Assembly: GCF_014879975.1 (NCBI RefSeq)
Contig: NZ_CP062500.1
Span: 1,364,001 to 1,428,000, forward strand
Reading direction: 5' to 3'
DNA length: 64,000 bases
Source of the DNA: Vibrio bathopelagicus
Lineage (GTDB): Bacteria; Pseudomonadota; Gammaproteobacteria; Enterobacterales; Vibrionaceae
Part shown: positions 1 through 9,499 of the stretch, piece by piece
Layout: the number at the start of each line of letters is the position of its first letter
Position numbering within the stretch: position 1 is the stretch's first letter
Position numbers and translations under genes: made by a program
Notes under the pieces: generated by a model
The model's database searches: none
What the model was told of the DNA's origin: nothing
What the model saw: the letters and a program-made list of their open reading frames with translations, nothing else

Positions 1-2
1 AG

Positions 3-659
3 CCTGCTACTGAAGAAGAGATCAAAGACACTGTTACTGTAATGGGCGGTGAAGATTGGGAACTTTGGATCAACGCACTTTCTGAAGCGGGTGTTCTAGC
101 TGACGGTTGTAAGACTGTTGCTTACAGCTACATCGGTACAGAACTAACGTGGCCAATCTACTGGGATGGCGCGCTAGGTAAAGCTAAGATGGATCTAGAT
201 CGTGCAGCGTCAGCGCTAAACGAAAAACTAGGTCAAACTGGCGGTACTGCAAACGTTGCTGTTCTTAAGTCTGTTGTGACTCAAGCAAGTTCTGCGATTC
301 CTGTTATGCCTCTTTACATCGCGATGGTGTTCAAGAAGATGCGTGAAGAAGGTATTCACGAAGGTTGTATGGAACAGATCTTCCGTATGTTCAGCCAGCG
401 TCTATACAAAGAAGATGGCAGCGCAGCAGAAGTGGATGAAGTGAACCGTCTACGTCTAGACGACCTAGAACTTCGTGACGACATTCAAGAGCATTGTCGT
501 AACCTATGGCCTCAAATCACAACTGAAAACCTAAAAGAACTGACTGACTACGTAGAGTACAAAGAAGAGTTCTTGAAGCTGTTCGGTTTCGGTGTTGAAG
601 GTGTTGATTACGAAGCTGACGTTAACCCAGCTGTTGAATTTGATGTAGCTGACATCTAA
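3..659 (+). CDS. fabV: FabV enoyl-ACP reductase, 3' part only
   Basis: C-terminal part of a FabV-type trans-2-enoyl-ACP reductase, which does the last NADH-dependent reduction in each round of fatty-acid elongation in the cytoplasm. The reading frame is open from base 3, so the start lies left of the window. The text around nt 115-190 (TVAYSYIG, then [12 protein letters not shown]) carries the Tyr-x8-Lys active-site pair typical of FabV, with Tyr at about nt 159 and Lys at about nt 186. The tail with [20 protein letters not shown] is also family-typical. FabV is the usual Vibrio isozyme in place of, or beside, FabI and is known for triclosan tolerance. The gene ends in a strong terminator. 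Confidence 0.95.
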   Translation, partial: PATEEEIKDTVTVMGGEDWELWINALSEAGVLADGCKTVAYSYIGTELTWPIYWDGALGKAKMDLDRAASALNEKLGQTGGTANVAVLKSVVTQASSAIPVMPLYIAMVFKKMREEGIHEGCMEQIFRMFSQRLYKEDGSAAEVDEVNRLRLDDLELRDDIQEHCRNLWPQITTENLKELTDYVEYKEEFLKLFGFGVEGVDYEADVNPAVEFDVADI

Positions 660-681
660 TTCAAACAATCGAATCAAAATG

Positions 682-714
682 AAATAGGCGCTCAGTGAGC
701 GCCTATTTTTTTTT
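682..714 (+). terminator. Rho-independent terminator after fabV
   Basis: A near-perfect 13-bp palindrome (AAATAGGCGCTCA / TGAGCGCCTATTT) is followed by an uninterrupted run of T. It lies 22 bp after the fabV stop. Confidence 0.93.
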
Positions 715-830
715 CTTAAAATTGATAGATATTTTTATTGATAGTACAAAGTGATTCTTTGCATTCATGTGACATGCTTTAAGAAGAATACGCGGTATGT
801 TCTTAATAGATTTAAAATGAGATGTAACTT

Positions 831-1571
831 ATGTACAAAATTACTTTGGCGTTGTTAAACGCTGTTATTGCTTTTAGCAGTGTTGCCGATGAAAAGTCGA
901 TTAAGCCTCTTCAATTTGAAGAAATTAAGCACAATGTATTTTTAGTTAAATCATATCGTGAGTTTGTCAATTTGCAGACTCCGGGCACTCCTGTAGTGCT
1001 CGATGCAAACTCGTTGATATATATCGATGGGAAGGATGTCTATCTAATTGATACACCATGGAATGCATCTAACATGCCTCAATTAATGGAGTGGATCGAA
1101 AGCAAGGGACTCACGTTAAAGAAGACAGTTTTTTCTCATTTTCATGAAGATCAAACGGGTGGCTTAGAGTACCTTCAACAACACAATTTCGAAACTTACG
1201 CTTCTGGTTTAACTAATCGTTTATTGAAACATGACAACAAAGAGCCGACGAACCATGAGTTCTCGGGCAATAGCTTCGTATTGTTGGAAAATAAAATTGA
1301 GGTTTTCTATCCGGGGGCCGGGCACTCCCAAGATAATGTTGTAGTTTGGATGCCGAAGGAGAAGGTTCTAGTTGGTGGCTGTCTTATGAGAGCGAATGAA
1401 GTGAATACTATTGGTTGGGTGGGTGATGCGGACATCAATAAATGGAGTCGGTCGGCACAAAAAGTGTTAGCTAAATACCCTCAAGCAGAACTTGTTGTTC
1501 CTGGGCATGGTAATGTTGGCAAAGGGACTAGCATTATTCGTCATACAGTCGAAATTGCGAATCAGCTATAA
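831..1571 (+). CDS. Subclass B1-like metallo-beta-lactamase
   Basis: A 246-residue exported protein with the complete zinc-ligand set of subclass B1 metallo-beta-lactamases: His103-x-His105-x-Asp107 (HFHEDQTGG), His165 (PGAGHSQDNVVVW), Cys184 (GGCLMR) and His226 (VPGHG). A short hydrophobic N-terminus (about residues 4-19, cut probably after SVA) suggests a periplasmic enzyme. The family hydrolyses beta-lactams, carbapenems included, with two zinc ions. The Cys184 ligand separates it from glyoxalase II or RNase Z relatives. It stands alone between two terminated units on the + strand, with no integron or transposon signs, so it looks like a resident chromosomal gene. Activity is inferred. The start ATG has only a weak ribosome-binding site (GAGATG). 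Confidence 0.85.
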   Translation: MYKITLALLNAVIAFSSVADEKSIKPLQFEEIKHNVFLVKSYREFVNLQTPGTPVVLDANSLIYIDGKDVYLIDTPWNASNMPQLMEWIESKGLTLKKTVFSHFHEDQTGGLEYLQQHNFETYASGLTNRLLKHDNKEPTNHEFSGNSFVLLENKIEVFYPGAGHSQDNVVVWMPKEKVLVGGCLMRANEVNTIGWVGDADINKWSRSAQKVLAKYPQAELVVPGHGNVGKGTSIIRHTVEIANQL

Positions 1572-1693
1572 GCGAATAGTGGGCTAGACAAAAATCAAGG
1601 AAGCCACGCTGTTTCCAATAAAAATGCACTAACCCAAAGATGAATTAGTGCATTTGAAATATTTAAGCTTGGCTGCTTTAAAAGCAGCAGCTA

Positions 1694-3376
1694 TTAACTA
1701 ATTATGATGATGAAAGTACCTGCTAAGGTCATCAATATATTGGCTATCGCGTACGTACCTGCGTAACCCAGAGCAGGGATAGTTGAGCGAGCGTGGTCAT
1801 TTACGATGTCCATCGCCGGGGCACAAGTTCGTGCGCCAATGATCGCACCAAACAACAGAGCTCGGTTCATCTTCAGCACATAAGCACCAACCAAGTAAGC
1901 AAAGAATACTGGCAGAACACTCACTACCAGTGCAATTCCGATCACTTGTGGTCCAACTTGGGTTAAGTGCTCAAATATCTTACCACCGGCGCTCAGACCG
2001 ATACCGACCATAAAGAACATCAAACCGAGGTCTTTGACCATGTTTAACGCCCCTTGAGGTACGTAACCAAAGGTAGGGTGGTTCGCTCGTAAGAAGCCAA
2101 GCATGATGCCCGATAGAAGAAGGCCAACTGCATTACCTAGTCCAAACGAAACCTGACCGAATGTCATAGTGATCAAACCAAACAAAATACCCAGAATGAA
2201 GAAGCTACAGAAGGCCATCAAGTCTGCCATCTGGCTGTGGATCGAGATGAAACCAATTTTCTCTGCTAGGCCGTGAACGCGACTCTTTTCGCCACTCACC
2301 TGCAGTACATCACCTTTAGAAAGCACGATGTTTAAATCCATCGGCATTTCAATTTGAGCTCTTACTACACGGTTAAGGAAACAACCATATTCAGACATAT
2401 TTAGGTCTGACAGACGTTTACCTGCAATGCTGTCACTTTTAACGACGATCTCTTCTTCTACGATTCGTAGATCGAGAAGGTTACGGTCGAAAACCTCTTT
2501 ACCGTTACGGAAGCTTGGGTCAAGGCGGGCATGGCTATCTGGGAAACCAACCAATGCGATTTCATCACCTTCTTGCAGAATTGCATCACCATCTGGGTGG
2601 GCAAGAATACCATTACGGCGAATACGCTCGATGTAACAGCCCGTTTGACGATAGATACCCAATTCACGCAGGTTCTTACCGTCTGTCCAAGAGATAAGCT
2701 CTGGTCCCACACGATAAGCACGAATGATTGGAAGATAAACCTTACGCTGGCCAGAAGCACCTAGACCGCGTTCCTGAGCGATTTGCTCAGCTGAGTCGTG
2801 CAGGTTAACTTTCTGAAGCTTTGGAATTAGGCGAGCGAACATAATCATACTGATTAAGCCAACCAAATAAGCCATCGCATAACCGACAGACAGGTTTTCG
2901 ATGACCAGTCCTAAATCCATGTTCCTCGGAACTTCCGCCAAGCCTGAGTTCAACGCATCTTGTGCGCCTACTAGGATAGGGGTTGCTGTAAGGGCACCAG
3001 CCATCATACCGGCAGACAAGCCAAACCCGAGGCCAAGATAATGGCTACTGAAGTAAGTTAAGGCTATCGCGGTTGAGAGAACGACGAGGCTTAGGATTAG
3101 GTAATGCTTACCATCTCTGAAAAATATACCGAAGAAGTTTGGTCCAGCTTCAATGCCTACACAGTAGATGAACAACATGAAACCAATAGTGAGACCGTCG
3201 GCGTTAAAGGAAAAGCCAAGATGCCCCATGACAAGGGAAGTAATCAGAACACCGATTGAGTTACCCAGTTGGAGGCTACCGAAACGAATTTTACCAATGG
3301 CTAAACCAATCGATAAAACAACAAAAATGAGGAGGATGGGGTTTTGTTCTAGCAAATAAACAACGTCGATATTCAC
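1694..3376 (-). CDS. ybjL: YbjL-type putative transporter (AAE family, two RCK_C domains)
   Basis: A 560-residue inner-membrane protein that matches E. coli YbjL nearly end to end in length and motif order. About five N-terminal membrane segments are followed by two TrkA-C/RCK_C regulatory domains (roughly residues 200-290 and 295-375), then a second hydrophobic half ending in [10 protein letters not shown] and [12 protein letters not shown]. The family belongs with aspartate:alanine exchangers, but the substrate of YbjL is not known to me. The start codon is GTG (GTG-AAT-ATC, giving MNI as in E. coli). It lies next to grxA on the same strand, and ybjL and grxA are also near neighbours in E. 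coli. Confidence 0.9.
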   Translation of the reverse strand: MNIDVVYLLEQNPILLIFVVLSIGLAIGKIRFGSLQLGNSIGVLITSLVMGHLGFSFNADGLTIGFMLFIYCVGIEAGPNFFGIFFRDGKHYLILSLVVLSTAIALTYFSSHYLGLGFGLSAGMMAGALTATPILVGAQDALNSGLAEVPRNMDLGLVIENLSVGYAMAYLVGLISMIMFARLIPKLQKVNLHDSAEQIAQERGLGASGQRKVYLPIIRAYRVGPELISWTDGKNLRELGIYRQTGCYIERIRRNGILAHPDGDAILQEGDEIALVGFPDSHARLDPSFRNGKEVFDRNLLDLRIVEEEIVVKSDSIAGKRLSDLNMSEYGCFLNRVVRAQIEMPMDLNIVLSKGDVLQVSGEKSRVHGLAEKIGFISIHSQMADLMAFCSFFILGILFGLITMTFGQVSFGLGNAVGLLLSGIMLGFLRANHPTFGYVPQGALNMVKDLGLMFFMVGIGLSAGGKIFEHLTQVGPQVIGIALVVSVLPVFFAYLVGAYVLKMNRALLFGAIIGARTCAPAMDIVNDHARSTIPALGYAGTYAIANILMTLAGTFIIIIS

Positions 3377-3522
3377 AGTGGTCGCTCAATAATTGGCGTG
3401 AAACACAGGGTAAGTTTGAGGGTGAATTGTATCTAAATATAAATAAATTATAAGCGGTATTTTACTATTTTACTTGGTTTTGACTTTATTTGTTCTTAGC
3501 GCACAAAGTGTTGGACAAACAA

Positions 3523-3546
3523 AAGCCCGCTCAAGTGAGCGGGCTT
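3523..3546 (-). terminator. Terminator after grxA
   Basis: Palindrome AAGCCCGCTCA-AG-TGAGCGGGCTT, about 80 bp beyond the grxA stop. On the minus strand it is followed by TTTTGTTTGT, which fits an intrinsic terminator separating grxA from ybjL. Confidence 0.85.
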
Positions 3547-3625
3547 CTAAATATTGTAAATTTTCACACTCAAATGCGTAAAGCTTTCAAGATAAAGGCT
3601 TCGATCGCTTGAGAGAAATCTTAGC

Positions 3626-3889
3626 TTAGTCGAAAAGACCTAGGTTTTCTTTTGCGTATGCTTCGAATTCTGTGCAGCCACCGATGTGGTCTTGATCGAT
3701 GAAGATTTGTGGCACTGTATCTACTGGCTTACCAACAGTCTTCTCTAGGTCAGCTTTGCTGATGCCTTCAGCGTGGATGTCAACGTAACGGTAGTTGAAG
3801 TCATCGCGTTTAGCTTTAAGAGTTTCAGCATGCTCTTTTGCACGAACACAGAATGGGCAAGCAGGACGACCAAAAATAACTACAAACAT
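3626..3889 (-). CDS. grxA: Glutaredoxin 1
   Basis: An 87-residue cytoplasmic dithiol glutaredoxin. It uses glutathione to reduce disulfides in ribonucleotide reductase and other proteins. The redox motif is Cys11-Pro-Phe-Cys14, where E. coli has CPYC. The glutathione-binding TVPQIF and GGCTEFEAY segments are in place, and length and sequence fit GrxA rather than GrxC. A good ribosome-binding site (AGGAG, 7-8 bp upstream) supports the ATG at 3889. In E. coli grxA is OxyR-controlled; I did not identify an OxyR site here. Confidence 0.93.
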   Translation of the reverse strand: MFVVIFGRPACPFCVRAKEHAETLKAKRDDFNYRYVDIHAEGISKADLEKTVGKPVDTVPQIFIDQDHIGGCTEFEAYAKENLGLFD

Positions 3890-4388
3890 TTAATTTCTCC
3901 TAAATACGGGATGAGGCTCGTTAACTCTATTATGTTAACTATTCTTTAGTGAATGCCACTCAAAATTTCTTAAAACCAACTATGCCTCAATGCTATGGGG
4001 AAATAAAGATGGAATTGACTCTTAATACGATAGCTTTTACCTATCAGCGCAAATATTCATCATAAAAAGACTGGGGCTCGCAAACTGCCCGTCACCAGCG
4101 TTGAGTACCCACAAATTGAGAGTGTGAATTACCCCTAAAAATACGACTTTAATCGGTGTTTGATGCCACAAGTTGCACTGTGTCAAAAAAAACACCAGAA
4201 GAACGAGGCATCGTATAACTAATGCATCTATAAGAAACGCATCGATAAGAAAGGGTATGGCTGAGGCTTATGCTAGATACTTTCGTTACCGTCGCTATGT
4301 TTCATCGTCGTTGTATTTCAGATATCAAGATTACATCCTCAATCCCAAGAGTTCGCAGTTTTGTTTGGTCATAGGCGCAGGAGGCACC
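3890..4388. other. Intergenic region, divergent promoters expected
   Basis: About 500 bp between grxA (minus) and the iron alcohol dehydrogenase (plus). An in-frame upstream extension of the dehydrogenase exists from 4173 but has no family counterpart. I see no convincing small gene or structured RNA. Promoters for both genes must be here, but no clear -35/-10 pair stands out. Confidence 0.5.
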
Positions 4389-5690
4389 ATGTTTCAATTT
4401 ATGACACCTACAAAGATCATCTTTGGTGATGGAGCACTTCAGGCTTCATTGTCCCTCTTTAACCAATATGGCTACAGCGTGTTATTGGTTACTGGCAACA
4501 CATTAGAACGCACCTCATTGGTCACCGATTATCTAGATGCGCAAAGCATGCGTTATCAACGCATTGCCGTTTCCGGTGAACCCAATATCAAAATGGTCGA
4601 AGAGGCCGCAACTTCGGCACGCCGATTTAAGCCTGATATGGTGGTTGCCATGGGAGGAGGTAGTGCGATTGATATGGGGAAAGCGTTGGCTGCTGTTTTA
4701 CCAAACCAAGGTAATTTATACGACTATGTGGAAGTCGTCGGTCGGAATGTACCACTCAAGGCCAAACCACTGCCGTTTATCGCGATTCCTACAACGGCGA
4801 GTACGGGCGCTGAAGTCACTAAAAATGCGGTGCTTAAGTCGGGACAAGATCAAGTCAAAATCAGCCTTAGAAGCCCCGACATGCTAGCCGATGTAGCTAT
4901 TGTCGACCCGACCTTAACGTACGGCACCAACTTGTATCTATCAGGACGTGGAGCCATGGATGCCTTTACGCATCTAATGGAAGCTTATGTGTGTGGCGAG
5001 CCTAATTCGCTAACCGATATGATCTGTGAGGAAGGACTACGCAAGTTAAGAGACTCTGTGGTTAAAGCGTGTGTTTATGATGAGCCTCAAGCTCGTTCAG
5101 ATCTTGCCTTCGCTTCTATGCTCGGTGGCATGGCAATAACCAATGCCAAGCTTGGAGCTGCCCATGGATTAGCTTCTGCGTTAGGGGGCAAGATATCCGC
5201 ACCACACAGTGTTATAACTGCACGCTTAGCGCCATTTGTGATGATGGAGAATATCGCAGTCGCGAGAGAGCAACAAAGAAATGACATCTTAGCGCGCTAT
5301 CAACGAATTGCTCAGATTGTTACTGGAAGTACTGAGGCGAAAGAGGAAGGCGCTATTTCTTGGTTATCTGAAGTGTTGGACACACTAAAGCTTCCAAGTC
5401 TATTGGAATTTGGTGTTTGCGAAGCTCAGTTTGATGAGGTGTCTGCCGATGCGCTTAAGTCTGTTGCGATAAAAGGAAACCCTTTACCGCTGAATCAAGA
5501 GAGGCTCGTGCATATCCTTCAGCAGGTTTGTGCGGAATGTGGTTGTGGAGGGGAATACCACGATACAGCCTTGATGCATCAGCCAGACCGACTTACCCCA
5601 GAGCAGGCTATGGAGTCGAGTTTTACTATTATTAACTCTTATGCGTCTGAGAATAATGTCGTAGAGAAAGGCAATAGCTGGACGATCTAA
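4389..5690 (+). CDS. Iron-containing alcohol dehydrogenase
   Basis: A 433-residue cytoplasmic NAD(P)H-dependent alcohol dehydrogenase of the iron-activated (type III) family. It has the nucleotide-binding GGGS at residues 89-92, the IPTTASTGAEVT motif, and the four predicted metal ligands Asp191, His195, His259 (GAAHGLASALGG) and His273 (SAPHS). I chose the ATG at 4389 because a strong AGGAGG lies four bases upstream and because MFQFMTPTKIIFGDG is where family members begin; an upstream extension to 4173 is not supported. The true substrate cannot be read from sequence. It is a single-gene unit convergent with hexR. Confidence 0.88.
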   Translation: MFQFMTPTKIIFGDGALQASLSLFNQYGYSVLLVTGNTLERTSLVTDYLDAQSMRYQRIAVSGEPNIKMVEEAATSARRFKPDMVVAMGGGSAIDMGKALAAVLPNQGNLYDYVEVVGRNVPLKAKPLPFIAIPTTASTGAEVTKNAVLKSGQDQVKISLRSPDMLADVAIVDPTLTYGTNLYLSGRGAMDAFTHLMEAYVCGEPNSLTDMICEEGLRKLRDSVVKACVYDEPQARSDLAFASMLGGMAITNAKLGAAHGLASALGGKISAPHSVITARLAPFVMMENIAVAREQQRNDILARYQRIAQIVTGSTEAKEEGAISWLSEVLDTLKLPSLLEFGVCEAQFDEVSADALKSVAIKGNPLPLNQERLVHILQQVCAECGCGGEYHDTALMHQPDRLTPEQAMESSFTIINSYASENNVVEKGNSWTI

Positions 5691-5744
5691 TAGCAGCAAG
5701 CAGAAAACATACATCACGGGAAAGCTAAGCTAACTCAGGACAAA

Positions 5745-5773
5745 TAAAAACGGAGCACTAGGCTCCGTTTTTT
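5745..5773. terminator. Bidirectional terminator between the dehydrogenase and hexR
   Basis: AACGGAGC-ACTA-GGCTCCGTT with an A run on the left and a T run on the right, so it can work from both sides of this convergent pair. Confidence 0.9.
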
Positions 5774-5821
5774 AATTCGATGTGTTCTAGGGTCATGTGT
5801 TTTCAGTTCTGTCTTAGCAGA

Positions 5822-6676
5822 TTAGAACTGAGAGTACTTCTCGTAACGTGAATCACGAAGTGACTCTTTCACACGCTTTAGGTTCTCTCTGAAACCAGAA
5901 CCACGACGAAGCGTGAAGCCTGTAGCTAACACGTCGATAACCGTCATCTGAACAACTCGGCTTGCCATTGGCATGTAAACGTCAGTGTCTTCTGGAACAT
6001 CCAGAGAAATAGACAACGAGCTCGCTTTATCTAGAGGAGAATCTTTTGCTGTGATAGCAATAACGGTGGCACCGTTTTCACGAGCCAGGTTCGCAATCTC
6101 AACTTGGCTTTTAGTACGGCCAGTGTGAGAGATAAGAACAATAACATCGTTATCACTGCAGTTAATGCAGCTCATTCGTTGCATCACAATGTCTTCAAAA
6201 CACGTGATAGGGATATTAAAACGAATAAACTTGTTTTGAGCGTCTTTCGCTACAGCAGAAGATGCACCCAAGCCAAAAAACGAAATGCGTTTTGCTTGAG
6301 TCAGCAAGTCAACCGCTCGGTTTACTTGCATCGCGTCTAGGCTGTTTTTAGCAACATCCAGACAAGCCATAGTCGATTCGAAAATCTTATGTGTGTAAGC
6401 ATCTGGGCCATCGTCTTCTTCAACATTACGGTTCACGTAAGGTGTACCGTTCGCCAAGCTTTGAGCTAGGTGAAGTTTAAAGTCAGGAAAGCCTTTAGTG
6501 TCTAAACGACGACAGAAACGGTTAACTGTAGGCTCACTTACGTCAGCCATTTTAGCTAAGGTAGCAATGCTAGAATGAATTGCAGTTTGAGGGGAAGCCA
6601 TAATTACTTCGGCTACTTTACGCTCAGACTTGCTGAAGTTTTCCAGGTTTTTTTGTATTTTTTCTAATGTATTCAT
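5822..6676 (-). CDS. hexR: HexR, RpiR-family regulator of central carbon metabolism
   Basis: A transcription factor of about 284 residues with an N-terminal RpiR helix-turn-helix (residues 1-77, VSEPTVNRFCRRL) and a C-terminal SIS sugar-phosphate-binding domain (about 115-250, FFGLGASSAVA and LISHTGRTKSQVE). The sequence follows E. coli HexR closely (AQSLANGTPYVNRN, DVLATGFTLRRG). HexR senses 2-keto-3-deoxy-6-phosphogluconate and controls Entner-Doudoroff, glycolytic and gluconeogenic genes. The frame opens with a GTG at 6685, but the ATG at 6676 (MNTLEKIQ) matches the known N-terminus. Neither start has a good ribosome-binding site. Confidence 0.92.
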   Translation of the reverse strand: MNTLEKIQKNLENFSKSERKVAEVIMASPQTAIHSSIATLAKMADVSEPTVNRFCRRLDTKGFPDFKLHLAQSLANGTPYVNRNVEEDDGPDAYTHKIFESTMACLDVAKNSLDAMQVNRAVDLLTQAKRISFFGLGASSAVAKDAQNKFIRFNIPITCFEDIVMQRMSCINCSDNDVIVLISHTGRTKSQVEIANLARENGATVIAITAKDSPLDKASSLSISLDVPEDTDVYMPMASRVVQMTVIDVLATGFTLRRGSGFRENLKRVKESLRDSRYEKYSQF

Positions 6677-7034
6677 AGTGTTCACGAGGGTATAGAGAAC
6701 AACTTGCTAGTTAATATCGTTTACCAGGGGGTATGGCTGAAGCAAATATCAGTAAAACAGAACCTAAAACAATGGGAGGTTTGTAATTACTGCAGCGTCA
6801 AATAGATATCAAGCTAACTAGCACCATAGAGTCAGTATAAACCCAACATACTATTAACTAATACAAAAACACGGCATGAATGCTTAAGAATATGACAAAC
6901 CTCAACAAAATTTTAGAAAACTACAGAATTGGAAGAGGGTTTGAGCAAAAAGAATGCAAATTGAGTATGAACTGACAGCTTAGTTACATCAAAAAGAAAG
7001 AAATTTTCAAATTGATGCAACTAAAATTGAATGA
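6677..7034. other. Intergenic region upstream of hexR and downstream of panP
   Basis: This stretch holds the hexR promoter and the end of the panP unit, both on the minus strand. The main visible structure is an inverted repeat, TAGTTACATCAA (6981-6992) with TTGATGCAACTA (7012-7023), one mismatch and a 19-nt loop, just beyond the panP stop. It has no proper U run after it, so it is at best an atypical terminator. A GTAATTAC octamer at about 6783 resembles only half of a HexR operator. Confidence 0.5.
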
Positions 7035-8678
7035 CTATGCGTTGATTTGCGTAACTAGTTTGGTGATTTTGCCCATCAGGTTTGGCGCAAGTTTAGAGAT
7101 TTCACGCTGTTCTTCAAGCACAGAGGTGAGTATCTCATTGCCTGTAAGCGGGTTTGCCAATACAACGCGGAAAACAATAATCGGTTGATGTGACCAAGCT
7201 TCTGGATTCAAGCGGGTTCTGGAGACAAAAGATTTGCCAGTTTCACGCTGTTTCTTCTGAATAAATTTAGTGAGCTCATTGAGTAACTCATTCAACTCAA
7301 CACGTTGTTGAGCGCCAGCTTTTAGCAAGGCGGCTTTGACTGATTCAGGGAGGTAGCGATACGTCAGTAGACATAGCTCCGGCTCAGACACTAACTCAAA
7401 ATCACTTTGTTCTTTAATCAGGTCAGCGAAGTAACGCGCTTTGTTGATGCTTTGGTCGATCAGCAGTTCATAGCCAGGGCGGCTGATGATGTGCATTGAC
7501 GCATAAACGAGCATCGCCATACCGGAACGAGAGCCTTCTAGAGTGTGGCTACCTAGGTCTTTCGAACCTTTACGCAATATGTATTGAGCGTGATGTTCAA
7601 TCGCTGTCATCGCGTCTGGCTTCTTAAACAAAACCATCCCCGCACCCATAGGGATATAGAGCTGTTTATGTGCGTCTATTGTGACAGAGTCCGCTAACTC
7701 AATACCATCAAGTAAATGACGGTGATTGTTCGACATCAGCGTTGCGCCGCCCCAAGCTGCATCCACGTGGAAGTGGCAGTCAGACTCGGCACACACCTCT
7801 GCAATTTCTCTTAGAGGGTCGATATTGCCAGTTTCGGTCGTACCCGCTACGCCAATCACGGCGAAAGGCTTAATCTTGTTCTGCTTAAGCTGCTCGATCT
7901 TGAGCCTCAGGTCGTCAGTGCAAATACGGTTATTGTTATCCGTTTTCACTGAAACAAGGCCTTCTTGGCCAATTCCGAGTACATCGGCCGCTTTTTTCAA
8001 AGAGTAGTGACCACGTTCAGAAACCAATATAGCGAGACCTTCGTAGTCGTAGTGCTTCATGGCTTTAAACAAGCCTTCTTTTTCTACACCTTTGAATGAG
8101 CCTTGCGCTTTCAATGCATTATTGCGAGCAACCCAAAGGGCTGTAATGTTTGCGATGGTACCGCCAGAACAAAACGCACCTAAAGAGTGGTTGGCGCTGT
8201 GCATCCAACGAGAATAAAACTGGTCGCTGTCTTGATAGATCAAACGGTGCAACATTCCCAAAACTTGGCGTTCAAGAGGAGTGAAAGCTTTTGAAGTTTC
8301 GATTTTTACTAGATTCTGATTCAACGCAATCATGATTTTAGACAGCGGCATCAGGAAATAGGGGAGTGCAGACGTCATGTGACCAATAAAACTTGGCGAC
8401 GACGTATGTACAGAGTGAGATACAAGAGAATCGAGGAGATGCTCGGTATGTTCTGAAACAAACTCAGGCTGCTCAGGGATATGAGCATTCGAAAAATCTT
8501 TCTCAATCTCACGCAATGGCTTTTCTTCAGCCACAATGTGTTCACGTAAGAATTGATTCAGGTTTCGTGAAAGTTTGTCTTCGATTTGAGTGAGTGTTGA
8601 ATCTGGGCCTTCAGGTACTGTAAAGATACGTAGAAGACTGTCGAAGCTAACATCTGCTGTTTTTTGTTCCGTAACCAT
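7035..8678 (-). CDS. panP: Pyridoxal-dependent aspartate 1-decarboxylase
   Basis: A 547-residue fold-type I PLP decarboxylase of the glutamate-decarboxylase superfamily. Lys338 (TIDAHKQLYIP) should bind PLP, Asp306 (HVDAAWGG) should contact the pyridine nitrogen, and His224 (RGHYS) should stack on the ring. The family is known from vibrios and Shewanella as PanP, which makes beta-alanine from aspartate for pantothenate and CoA in species without PanD. The frame extends to a TTG at 8741, but that codon lies inside a terminator hairpin, so I use the ATG at 8678 (MVTEQKTADVSF). The assignment to aspartate rather than another acid rests on overall resemblance. Confidence 0.85.
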   Translation of the reverse strand: MVTEQKTADVSFDSLLRIFTVPEGPDSTLTQIEDKLSRNLNQFLREHIVAEEKPLREIEKDFSNAHIPEQPEFVSEHTEHLLDSLVSHSVHTSSPSFIGHMTSALPYFLMPLSKIMIALNQNLVKIETSKAFTPLERQVLGMLHRLIYQDSDQFYSRWMHSANHSLGAFCSGGTIANITALWVARNNALKAQGSFKGVEKEGLFKAMKHYDYEGLAILVSERGHYSLKKAADVLGIGQEGLVSVKTDNNNRICTDDLRLKIEQLKQNKIKPFAVIGVAGTTETGNIDPLREIAEVCAESDCHFHVDAAWGGATLMSNNHRHLLDGIELADSVTIDAHKQLYIPMGAGMVLFKKPDAMTAIEHHAQYILRKGSKDLGSHTLEGSRSGMAMLVYASMHIISRPGYELLIDQSINKARYFADLIKEQSDFELVSEPELCLLTYRYLPESVKAALLKAGAQQRVELNELLNELTKFIQKKQRETGKSFVSRTRLNPEAWSHQPIIVFRVVLANPLTGNEILTSVLEEQREISKLAPNLMGKITKLVTQINA

Positions 8679-8731
8679 AGCAAGCGAGTTATTTTTCTTA
8701 TATTGACGCGAGCGGGACAATTTAAACGAAA

Positions 8732-8749
8732 ACGGGAACAATGTCCCGT
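8732..8749 (-). terminator. Terminator of the upstream exported-protein gene
   Basis: ACGGGA-ACAATG-TCCCGT; read on the minus strand the stem is followed by TTTTCGTTT. It lies between the 175-residue exported protein and panP, so the two are probably separate units. Confidence 0.7.
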
Positions 8750-8796
8750 CTTAATTATGAAATCCAACTTCCCACAAAAGCATAGTAAATCAAGGG

Positions 8797-9324
8797 TTAT
8801 TTACACTTGATCGCTTCAAGTTTAGCAATCGACTGGTTGTAACGCTGCAGTGCAGCATCGATTTGCTTAGGGTGGCTCAGTAGCTCAGCAAACGCTGAAC
8901 GTAGCTCGTAGTTTTGAGCGTGAGGGGTTGATTGACGGTCATCGAACGTCTGCTTCGCAATTTTGCCAAGCTCATCATCACGTGTTGAAAGCGTCTTAAT
9001 ATCGTGCTGTTCTAGTTGTAACCAACCTTCAACCGATTGTGCTGTCGCAACTTTGCTTGAATCATTCACTAAGTAGTAGTTTACCGCGGCACGGTTGAGC
9101 TCAAAGTGGTGTTTACGACCTTCTAGGAACCACTCACTTACTTCTTTGAGCTCTGGGTATTGCTCAGACGTTAATGCAGCAAGATCAGCATACCAATTCA
9201 AAGAAGCGTCGATGTACGCATCATACTTTGTTGATTGGCATTGGTTTGTTTCAGACATTGAATCTGCTGCAAAAGAGAAAGTAGAAGTTGAAGCTAACAG
9301 TAATGCGACGCAAAGGCGTTTCAT
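8797..9324 (-). CDS. Exported protein of unknown function
   Basis: A 175-residue protein with a clear Sec signal peptide (MKRLCVALLLASTSTFSFA, cut before ADSM). The mature part is mostly helical by eye and polar, with two cysteines close to its ends (NQCQ and IKCK) that could form a disulfide in the periplasm. No catalytic motif or known domain is recognised. It has a normal ATG start and ends in its own terminator, upstream of panP. No function is suggested. Confidence 0.75.
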   Translation of the reverse strand: MKRLCVALLLASTSTFSFAADSMSETNQCQSTKYDAYIDASLNWYADLAALTSEQYPELKEVSEWFLEGRKHHFELNRAAVNYYLVNDSSKVATAQSVEGWLQLEQHDIKTLSTRDDELGKIAKQTFDDRQSTPHAQNYELRSAFAELLSHPKQIDAALQRYNQSIAKLEAIKCK

Positions 9325-9499
9325 AGTGGTTCCTTTTGTAAGTTTATTCTTTTTAGAATTTTGTCGTTACAGCGTACCGTGATCATTATTTGTTGAGCAA
9401 TGACACTTAGTGTCTTTTTATTTCGGTAACTGTATCGGTATCTTGGGCTTTGGTACTAAGAAATGCATTCTAATCTAAAACAATCGCTATTCCTGCGAT

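Noticed and set aside
4173..4388. N-terminal extension of the iron alcohol dehydrogenase
   Set aside because: Extra 72 residues are unlike the family, and a strong AGGAGG marks the ATG at 4389.
5803..5831. Inverted repeat TCAGTTCT / AGAACTGA across the hexR stop
   Set aside because: No U run, and a good bidirectional terminator lies just beyond; not needed.
6770..6795. HexR operator upstream of hexR
   Set aside because: Only GTAATTAC is seen, half of the expected longer TGTAAT-type palindrome.
8679..8741. TTG start for the aspartate decarboxylase
   Set aside because: It lies in the terminator stem of the previous gene and adds residues not seen in the family.
9402..9419. Intrinsic terminator on the + strand (GACAC-TTA-GTGTC then T run)
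   Set aside because: No + strand gene lies upstream that it could serve; five-base stem, probably chance.
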